Source: Enterobacter quasihormaechei
Lineage (GTDB): Bacteria > Pseudomonadota > Gammaproteobacteria > Enterobacterales > Enterobacteriaceae
NCBI RefSeq assembly: GCF_004331385.1
Contig: NZ_SJON01000001.1
Span: forward strand, 186,001 to 250,000
Direction: 5' to 3'
Length of the DNA: 64,000 nt
Under the pieces are notes generated by a model that searched no databases, was not told the DNA's origin, and worked only from the letters and a program-made list of their open reading frames with translations. Numbering within the stretch: position 1 is the first letter of the stretch; every line of letters begins with the position of its first letter. Position numbers and translations under genes: made by a program. This document shows, in pieces, positions 54,651-61,370 of the stretch.

Positions 54651-54992
54651 ATGACGATTTCCGCTCAGGTCATTGATACGATTGTCGAATGGATCGATGA
54701 CAACCTGCATCAGCCGTTACGTATCGAAGAGATTGCCCGCCACGCGGGTTACTCAAAGTGGCATTTACAGCGGCTGTTTATGCAATACAAAGGCGAAAGT
54801 CTGGGGCGCTATATCCGTGAACGCAAGCTGCTGATGGCGGCGCGCGATTTGCGTGAATCAAACGAACGCGTGTACGACATCTGCCTGCGCTACGGCTTTG
54901 ACTCGCAGCAGACGTTTACGCGCATCTTCACCCGCACCTTCAACCAGCCGCCCGGCGCGTACCGCAAAGAAAATCACAGCCAGACACATTAA
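54651..54992 (+). CDS. ramA: AraC-family multidrug-resistance activator RamA
   Basis: MarA/SoxS-type protein of 113 aa. Two helix-turn-helix motifs (IEEIARHAGYSKWHLQRLFMQ and VYDICLRYGFDSQQTFTRIFTR) and PPGAYRKEN are complete. It starts at ATG 54651 after GGGGAGAG; the 15 codons before it in the frame overlap romA. RamA activates acrAB, tolC and micF through marboxes and thereby lowers drug accumulation. Levels are set by RamR repression and Lon proteolysis in related species. Confidence 0.96.
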   Translation: MTISAQVIDTIVEWIDDNLHQPLRIEEIARHAGYSKWHLQRLFMQYKGESLGRYIRERKLLMAARDLRESNERVYDICLRYGFDSQQTFTRIFTRTFNQPPGAYRKENHSQTH

Positions 54993-55004
54993 ATTTGACG
55001 GCAT

Positions 55005-55043
55005 GTAGGCCGGGTAAAGCGTAGCCGCCACCCGGCTTTTTTA
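55005..55043 (+). repeat. REP unit and ramA terminator
   Basis: TAGGCCGGGTAAAGCGTAGC followed by CGCCACCCGGC and TTTTTTA forms a REP hairpin with a T-run, 13 bases after the ramA stop. Confidence 0.75.
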
Positions 55044-55121
55044 TTGCCTCGCTGCCGTTGTAGCCCATGCCGACACCTGCGATCGTTCTGACATCACCGG
55101 TAAAACGCTGTAGGTGATATT

Positions 55122-55140
55122 GCAAATTATTACCATTTGC
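55122..55140. promoter_or_regulatory. Candidate Fur box upstream of the Fes-like esterase
   Basis: GCAAATTATTACCATTTGC is a palindrome with perfect 6-bp arms and matches the Fur consensus GATAATGATAATCATTATC at 12 of 19 positions. It lies 41-59 bases before the esterase start. Confidence 0.6.
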
Positions 55141-55180
55141 ATTAGCGTTGATGCCAAATTTCGTTGGGAAACAAGCGGTA

Positions 55181-56749
55181 ATGAAGAGCGTATGGAGTGG
55201 GTTGCTGGTGGGGATCGGCGCGCTGCCCGCGGTGGCGGCAACGTGCGAGGAGTCGTCCCTGCTGGGGGATGTTCAGGGAAAGTTTGATGCCAGCGGCGAA
55301 GTCTGCTTTTTGCTGCCCGAGCTGGATGAAAATTACGTTTCCGCCACGCTGAACGGCGTGACGGATGCGCGCCTGCTGGACGGTCAAAACCGCCGCATTC
55401 GCACGTTGGTCGAAGGCGGGCCTGCCGACGGCGAACACACGCTGCTGTTTGCCCTGCCGGTGAAACAGCGCACCTCGCTGGTGCTGCACGGCGAAGCGGG
55501 CAAGCCGTGGCGTTTTCAGTGGCGAATGAAAGAGACTTCCGCCTTGCCGCGCGTACAGAGGCTGGCGCCTGAAAGCCCGACGCTGAAGGCGCTGGCAAAC
55601 GCTATTTCTGCCGGTGGCAGTACCGAGGCGTTCTGGCAGGCGCAGCGTCGGCAGGGCACGCCGATGGTGGAGCCGGTTGACGCGAGCCATAAGCGCGTGA
55701 CCTTTCTGTGGCGCGGCGCGCGCGATAACGTGTTCATTCTCGGCTCTCCGGCGGGGGATCACGATCCGCTGTTCCGCCTGGGCAACAGCGACGTCTGGTT
55801 TCGCAGCTACGTCGTGCCCGCTGATACGGTGATGCAGTACAAGCTCGCCCCCAATGTACCGATCGTGGAAGGTTCTGCCCTCGACAGGCGCCGCGCGATC
55901 CTGGTGAGCGCGCAGGCCGATCCGCTTAACCCGAACACCTTTGGTGAACAGAAGGCGGATCGCTGGAATCGCTTTTCCCTGCTCGATCTCAGCCCGGCGC
56001 GCTATTGCTCCGTTCAGGCTACGGCACAGCCGCTGGTGCACGGAACGTTGAGCCGCCAGATGCTGAACAGCACTATCCTCGGCAATGCCCGTGAAGTGAT
56101 GATCTATAAACCGCGCGGCGCGCAGCCCGCGCGCTGGACGCTCATCCTTTTCGACGGACAGATTTATCAGGACGAGTACCGTTTTGCCAACGTGCTGGAT
56201 GGCCTGATTGCCCGGCACCATCTGCCACCCATTAACGTGGTGTTTATCGACAGCCTCGATCATGCCCGACGCGGCAAGGAACTGCCGCCGAACCCGGATT
56301 TCGCCGATTTCATGGCGCACGAGCTGCTGCCGTGGCTTCGCGGACAGGGCATCGCGATGCAGCGGCAAAAAACGGTGCTGGCGGGGTCAAGCTACGGGGG
56401 AATCGCCTCTTCCTGGGTGGCGCTACGCTACCCGCGGCTGTTTGGCAACGTGCTGAGTCTATCCGGCTCCTACTGGTGGGCGCCAAAAGGTGAAGCCCCC
56501 GGCTGGCTGACGCGTCAGTACCAGCAGTCTCCGCCGTATCCGGTACGCTTCTGGTTACAGGCCGGGAAGTTTGAAACCGCGGGGCCGGGCGGTGGCATCT
56601 ATCGCACCACGAAGGATTTTGAACAGGTGCTGAGGGAAAAAGGCTATCGCGTCAGTTTCCATCCGTGGTCCAGCGGCCACGACTACGCGGCCTGGTGCGA
56701 AGCGCTGATCCACGGGATGCGCGATTTCACCGGCCTACGACGCCAGTGA
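55181..56749 (+). CDS. Secreted Fes/IroD-like siderophore esterase
   Basis: Protein of about 522 aa. The signal peptide MKSVWSGLLVGIGALPAVAA precedes a beta-rich N-terminal domain and a Fes-type alpha/beta-hydrolase with REVMIYKPRG, nucleophile in GSSYGG (about residue 400) and catalytic His in WSSGHDYAAWCEAL. Cytoplasmic Fes and IroD lack a signal peptide, and IroE is shorter, so this is a periplasmic full-length form. It probably hydrolyses a catecholate trilactone siderophore such as enterobactin. A Fur-box-like site precedes it, and in E. coli the ent-fep genes lie just beyond ybdJ. The start at 55181 is chosen for the signal peptide; the frame opens at 55148. Confidence 0.83.
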   Translation: MKSVWSGLLVGIGALPAVAATCEESSLLGDVQGKFDASGEVCFLLPELDENYVSATLNGVTDARLLDGQNRRIRTLVEGGPADGEHTLLFALPVKQRTSLVLHGEAGKPWRFQWRMKETSALPRVQRLAPESPTLKALANAISAGGSTEAFWQAQRRQGTPMVEPVDASHKRVTFLWRGARDNVFILGSPAGDHDPLFRLGNSDVWFRSYVVPADTVMQYKLAPNVPIVEGSALDRRRAILVSAQADPLNPNTFGEQKADRWNRFSLLDLSPARYCSVQATAQPLVHGTLSRQMLNSTILGNAREVMIYKPRGAQPARWTLILFDGQIYQDEYRFANVLDGLIARHHLPPINVVFIDSLDHARRGKELPPNPDFADFMAHELLPWLRGQGIAMQRQKTVLAGSSYGGIASSWVALRYPRLFGNVLSLSGSYWWAPKGEAPGWLTRQYQQSPPYPVRFWLQAGKFETAGPGGGIYRTTKDFEQVLREKGYRVSFHPWSSGHDYAAWCEALIHGMRDFTGLRRQ

Positions 56750-56983
56750 AAACCAGCGGCGCCAGACGAAACGCAGAATGAAGAATTCGATGGCGCCGAG
56801 CAGTAAAAACCACAGGCAGAACAGAATGGTGTAAAGCTGATTCAGATCGACCATGTGAAAGGTCTGAATCAGCTTTTGCGCCAGCGCCAGCCCAAGCGAC
56901 GGCGCAGGTAACAGCAGACAGGAGAGCAGGGCCATCAGTAAAATGCCTCCCGCGGTAATCAGCGATTCTAACGGGTGTTTCAT
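56735..56983 (-). CDS. ybdJ: Small membrane protein YbdJ
   Basis: Protein of 82 aa with two or three hydrophobic helices (LITAGGILLMALLSCLLLPAP and LYTILFCLWFLLLGAIEFFIL), ending RFVWRRWFSLAS, almost identical in pattern to E. coli YbdJ (DUF1158). Function unknown. Its end overlaps the end of the convergent esterase gene by 15 bases. Confidence 0.93.
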   Translation of the reverse strand: MKHPLESLITAGGILLMALLSCLLLPAPSLGLALAQKLIQTFHMVDLNQLYTILFCLWFLLLGAIEFFILRFVWRRWFSLAS

Positions 56984-57163
56984 CGTAATGTTAATCGTCA
57001 GTTAAAAATGTCATTGTCCGGCATCCTGAAACGTAAAGCAATATCATCCCGGCTGGCAAAATTAAGACACAGCCCACCGTTATTCTGCGAATAAATAGCC
57101 AAAAAAGAATATAAACGCCGATGCGATTAAATTAATATCGCGTAATGTAAATAAACGTCTTTT

Positions 57164-57274
57164 TTACGAAAGTAATTTTACAAAGCTATAGGTGCTATAT
57201 CCAATTAACGTCGCAATAACAATGGCTGCGACAATGTATAACGCCAGGCGCCGTCCGCGATAAATACCAAACAT
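57164..57274 (-). CDS. 36-aa single-span membrane protein
   Basis: ATG 57274 is preceded by a perfect GAGGAGGAA with ideal spacing. The product begins MFGIYRGRRLALYIV (basic, cytoplasmic side), has one hydrophobic helix (about 11-28) and ends SFVKLLS. It lies alone in the 490-bp gap between ybdJ and the P-type ATPase. The start signal, charge distribution and full-length helix make it a credible small gene. I do not recognise the family; small membrane proteins of this type often modulate larger transporters. Confidence 0.7.
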   Translation of the reverse strand: MFGIYRGRRLALYIVAAIVIATLIGYSTYSFVKLLS

Positions 57275-57471
57275 GGTTCCTCCTCGTTTAGTGTTGGTTT
57301 AGAAATATTTTGTAAAAATCAGCGCATCGAAATAATTTAAATCAGTTTTGAATAACCTTGTCGTCATTATATTGCGGTAGATCAATTTAACCCGCAAGTC
57401 TTAAAAATGAATTAATTAAAGCCAGAAAGGAATTCCGGCTTCCGACCACCGGATATTGAAGGAAAAATACC

Positions 57472-60180
57472 ATGACCAAAAAAAATTTCTCACAGAATAT
57501 GCCACCCGCAGGCGGACAGGCGTACCAGCAGAACACAGAGCAGGTGCTTGCCCACACCCAAAGCCAGGCCAGCGGCCTTGACCGCGCCGAGGCGCAGGCG
57601 CGTCTGCAAAAGCATGGCCCAAACGCGCTGCCGGAGAAAAAAGGCAAGCCGGGCTGGCTGCGTTTTCTCGCGCACTTTAACGATGTACTGATTTACGTCC
57701 TGCTGGCGGCTGCTGTATTAACCGCGGTAATGGGCCACTGGGTTGATACGCTGGTTATTCTGGGCGTGGCGGTCATCAATGCGCTAATTGGCCACATTCA
57801 GGAAAGCAACGCGGAAAAATCGCTGAAGAGTATTCGCAATATGCTTTCCAGCGAGGCGCGCGTTATTCGTAACGGCAACCATGAAACTATCCCGACGACG
57901 GAAATCGTCCCGGGCGATATTATTGTGTTGCGCGCAGGGGATCGTATTCCGGCGGATATGCGTTTAATCGAAGCGCATAATTTACGCGTGGAAGAGGCGA
58001 TCCTGACCGGCGAATCCACGGTGGTGGATAAACACACGAACCCGCTTAACGGCGAATTACCGCTGGGCGACCGCACCAATATGGTCTTTTCCGGTACGAC
58101 GGTAAGCGCGGGCGGCGGCGTGGGCGTGGTCATTGCCACCGGTCAGGAGACCGAACTCGGCCACATCAACCAGATGATGGCGGGCATTGAAAAACACCGC
58201 ACCCCGCTGCTGGTGCAGATGGACAAGCTGGGCAAAGCCATCTTCGCCATTATTCTGGCAATGATGGCTGCGCTGTTCGTCTTCAGCCTGGTGTTCCGCG
58301 AGATCCCGATGGGCGAGCTGCTGCTCTCCCTCATTAGCCTGGCGGTCGCCTCCGTACCGGAAGGCCTGCCGGCGATTATCTCCATCATCCTCTCCCTGGG
58401 CGTGCAGGCGATGGCGCGCAAGCGGGCGATTATCCGCAAGCTGCCGACGGTTGAAACCCTGGGCGCGATGACCGTGGTCTGCTCGGACAAAACCGGCACC
58501 CTGACCATGAACGAGATGACGGTTAAAGCCATCATCACTGCCGATACCTGCTACCGCGTGGACGGCAACAGCTACGAGCCGGTGGGCAATATCTACCTGG
58601 AAGGCAGCGATGAGCCGGTACAGATCCAGCCGGGCACCGTGCTCGAGCAGTACCTGCGCACCGTTGACCTGTGCAACGACAGCCAGCTGATTCAGGACGA
58701 GCGCGGCCTGTGGGGCATTACCGGTGGGCCGACCGAGGGCGCGCTGAAGGTGCTGGCTGCGAAAGCCCACCTCGCGCCGGTGATGACCACCCTTATCAAC
58801 AAGATCCCGTTCGACTCGCAGTACAAGTATATGAGCACCCACTACCAGATTGGCGGTGAGGAGCAGATTTTGATTACCGGCGCGCCGGACGTCATTTTCG
58901 CCCTGTGCAACCAGCAGCAGACGCGCAACGGCGCGGAAGCCTTCAACCGCGCGTACTGGGAAACGGAGATGGAGCGCTATGCGCGTCAGGGGCTGCGCAT
59001 GGTTGCCGCGGCGTTCAAGCCGGCGAACGGCGAGCAGGCGTTAACGCACGACGACCTGAGCCACGGCCTGATTTTCCTCGGCATTGCCGGAATGATGGAT
59101 CCGCCGCGCCCGGAAGCGATTGATGCAATTAACGCCTGCCAGCAGGCGGGGATCCGCGTCAAGATGATCACCGGCGATCACCCGCAGACGGCGATGAGCA
59201 TCGGCCAGATGCTGGGGATCACCAACAGCGAGCAGGCGGTCACCGGCTATCAGCTGGAGAAAATGGACGATGCCGAGCTGGCGGAAGCGGCGGTGAAATA
59301 CGACATCTTTGCCCGTACCAGCCCGGAGCATAAGCTGCGCCTGGTGAAAGCGTTGCAGGATAAAGGCGAAATCGTCGGCATGACCGGCGACGGCGTAAAC
59401 GATGCCCCGGCGCTGCGCCAGGCGGACGTCGGCATCGCGATGGGCATCAAAGGCACGGAAGTTACCAAAGAGGCGGCGGACATGGTCCTGACGGACGATA
59501 ACTTCGCCACCATCGCCAGCGCGGTGAAAGAGGGGCGTCGCGTTTACGACAACCTGAAGAAAACCATCCTGTTCATTATGCCGACCAACCTGGCGCAGGG
59601 GCTGCTGATTGTGATTGCGCTGCTGGCGGGGAATATCATTCCGCTGACGCCGGTGCTGATTCTGTGGATGAACATGGCGACCTCCGCCACGCTCTCCTTC
59701 GGCCTGGCCTTTGAGGCCGCCGAGCGCAACATTATGCGCCGCCCGCCGCGCCAGACCGGGCAGCACGTGATGGACGCCTACGCCGTATGGCGCGTGGCCT
59801 TCGTCGGCACCATGATTGCCATCGCCGCCTTTGCGCTTGAAGCCTGGCTGGCCCCGCGCGGCCACAGCGCGGAGTTCATCCGCACCGTGCTGCTCCAGAT
59901 GCTGGTCTGCGCCCAGTGGGTGTACATGATTAACTGCCGCAACACCGACGGGTTCTCCCTGAACCGCGGCCTGCTGGCGAACAAAGGGATCTGGCTGGTG
60001 ACGGGCGTACTGTTCCTGCTCCAGGCGGCGATTATCTACCTGCCGTTTATGCAGATGCTGTTCGGCACCGAAGCGCTGCCGCTGCGCTACTGGTTCGTAA
60101 CGCTGGCGGTGGCTGGGGTGATGTTCTTCGTCGTCGAAATCGAGAAGCGACTGACCCGCAGGTTCCGTAAGGCTGCATAA
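57472..60180 (+). CDS. P2A-type cation-transporting ATPase
   Basis: Protein of 902 aa. The N-terminal cation-ATPase domain is followed by the actuator TGES (LTGESTVVDK), the M4 motif SVPEGLPAI, phosphorylation site SDKTGTLTMNEM (about residue 341), nucleotide-binding domain, hinge TGDGVNDAPALRQADVGIAMG, and four C-terminal helices. The layout is PMR1/SERCA-like, which suggests Ca2+ or Mn2+, but M6 reads LILWMNMATSATLSFG, without the typical N-x-x-x-D of true Ca2+ pumps. The ion is therefore uncertain. GAAGGAAA precedes ATG. Confidence 0.88.
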   Translation: MTKKNFSQNMPPAGGQAYQQNTEQVLAHTQSQASGLDRAEAQARLQKHGPNALPEKKGKPGWLRFLAHFNDVLIYVLLAAAVLTAVMGHWVDTLVILGVAVINALIGHIQESNAEKSLKSIRNMLSSEARVIRNGNHETIPTTEIVPGDIIVLRAGDRIPADMRLIEAHNLRVEEAILTGESTVVDKHTNPLNGELPLGDRTNMVFSGTTVSAGGGVGVVIATGQETELGHINQMMAGIEKHRTPLLVQMDKLGKAIFAIILAMMAALFVFSLVFREIPMGELLLSLISLAVASVPEGLPAIISIILSLGVQAMARKRAIIRKLPTVETLGAMTVVCSDKTGTLTMNEMTVKAIITADTCYRVDGNSYEPVGNIYLEGSDEPVQIQPGTVLEQYLRTVDLCNDSQLIQDERGLWGITGGPTEGALKVLAAKAHLAPVMTTLINKIPFDSQYKYMSTHYQIGGEEQILITGAPDVIFALCNQQQTRNGAEAFNRAYWETEMERYARQGLRMVAAAFKPANGEQALTHDDLSHGLIFLGIAGMMDPPRPEAIDAINACQQAGIRVKMITGDHPQTAMSIGQMLGITNSEQAVTGYQLEKMDDAELAEAAVKYDIFARTSPEHKLRLVKALQDKGEIVGMTGDGVNDAPALRQADVGIAMGIKGTEVTKEAADMVLTDDNFATIASAVKEGRRVYDNLKKTILFIMPTNLAQGLLIVIALLAGNIIPLTPVLILWMNMATSATLSFGLAFEAAERNIMRRPPRQTGQHVMDAYAVWRVAFVGTMIAIAAFALEAWLAPRGHSAEFIRTVLLQMLVCAQWVYMINCRNTDGFSLNRGLLANKGIWLVTGVLFLLQAAIIYLPFMQMLFGTEALPLRYWFVTLAVAGVMFFVVEIEKRLTRRFRKAA

Positions 60181-60187
60181 CAAAGAT

Positions 60188-60278
60188 CCCCCTCACCCTA
60201 ACCCTCTCCCCACAGGGGAGAGGGGACCGCCCGGTTTTCACCCTCGCCCCTGTGGGGAGAGGGCCGGGGTGAGGGGTA
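60188..60278. repeat. Large imperfect palindromic intergenic repeat
   Basis: About 90 bases fold on themselves. The left part CCCTCACCCTAACCCTCTCC and the right part GGGAGAGGGCCGGGGTGAGGG are nearly complementary, and the left arm also contains CCCTCTCCCC-ACA-GGGGAGAGGG. A shorter relative lies at about 41717-41757. It looks like a dispersed enterobacterial repeat at operon ends. Confidence 0.7.
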
Positions 60279-60296
60279 CAAATTAGAGGTACTCCC

Positions 60297-61361
60297 ATGA
60301 AATTCCCGCTCCTGTTCGTACTCCTCGCCTGCACGCTGCCACCCGCATTCGCCGCGGCTATTCCCGTTCGCGTCGCCAATGTGGAGCAGACCGCCCATGC
60401 CGCCGAGCGCCAGATCCCGGGCCGCATCGAAGCCATTCACACCGTTGAGCTGCGCGCGCGTACGGAAGGCGTGATAACGAAAATCCACTTCCGCGACGGG
60501 CAGTACGTGAAAAAAGGCGACGTGCTGTTTGAGCTGGACGACGCCGAGCCGCGTGCCGCCCTGCGTCTGGCGCAGGCCGAAGTGAGAAGCGCCGAAGCCA
60601 CGCTGCGTCAGGCGCAGCAGCAGCTTTCCCGCTTCGAAAGTCTGGGCAGCAGCAACGCTATTAGCCGTCACGACGTGGACAATGCCCGCATGCAGCGCGA
60701 CGTGGCGAGCGCCGCGCTGGAGCAGGCGAAAGCCCGGCTCGACACCCGCAGCGTCACCCTGGACTACACCCGCATCACCTCGCCGATTGACGGTCGCGTG
60801 GGGCATAGCCAGTTCCACGTGGGCAGCCTGGTGAATCCTGCCAGCGGCGTGCTGGTGGAAGTGGTGCAGCTCGATCCCATCCGCATCGCCTTTGCGCTGG
60901 AAGAGGGCGCGTTTGCCACCAAAGCCGGACAGCACGCGGATATCAGCGCCATGAAGCAGGCCTGGCAGGCGCTGATCGACAGCAACGGTCAGCGCGTCGG
61001 CGGGGAACTGACGTCCGTGGACAACCGCATCGATCCGCGCACCGCCAGCGTGATGCTGCGCGCCGAGTTTGCGAACCCGCGCCACCAGCTGCTGCCCGGC
61101 GGCAACGTGAATGTCTATCTGCGTCCGGCGAGCGAGCAGCCGGTGCTGACGCTGCCTGCCGCCGCTGTCCAGCAGAACGGCGACGGGTTCTTCGCCTGGG
61201 TGGTTAACGCCGACGGCAAAGCTGAAAGGCGCCCGCTGAACGTAGCCGGGCAGATCGGCCAGCAGTTTCAGATTGCCTCCGGTGTGAAGCCCGGTGAGCG
61301 AGCGATTACCGACGGCGCGCAGCGCGTGCAGCCCGGTGCTGCCGTTCAGATACTCAATTAA
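60297..61361 (+). CDS. RND efflux membrane-fusion protein
   Basis: Adaptor of 354 aa. A signal peptide (MKFPLLFVLLACTLPPAFA) is followed by barrel-sandwich hybrid halves (GRIEAIHTVELRARTEGVITKIHF...GDVLFELDD and DYTRITSPIDGRVG), a helical hairpin (about 85-150), a beta-barrel and a membrane-proximal domain. LLAC could serve as a lipobox, but a plain signal peptidase I site at AFA is equally possible. It pairs with the RND pump nine bases downstream. The type is related to AcrA/EefA; the name is not certain. Confidence 0.87.
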   Translation: MKFPLLFVLLACTLPPAFAAAIPVRVANVEQTAHAAERQIPGRIEAIHTVELRARTEGVITKIHFRDGQYVKKGDVLFELDDAEPRAALRLAQAEVRSAEATLRQAQQQLSRFESLGSSNAISRHDVDNARMQRDVASAALEQAKARLDTRSVTLDYTRITSPIDGRVGHSQFHVGSLVNPASGVLVEVVQLDPIRIAFALEEGAFATKAGQHADISAMKQAWQALIDSNGQRVGGELTSVDNRIDPRTASVMLRAEFANPRHQLLPGGNVNVYLRPASEQPVLTLPAAAVQQNGDGFFAWVVNADGKAERRPLNVAGQIGQQFQIASGVKPGERAITDGAQRVQPGAAVQILN

Positions 61362-61370
61362 GGAGCCATC

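Noticed and set aside
60000-60290. CRISPR array suggested by repeated C- and G-rich blocks
   Set aside because: The blocks are two arms of one palindrome without regular spacers; no cas genes are present.
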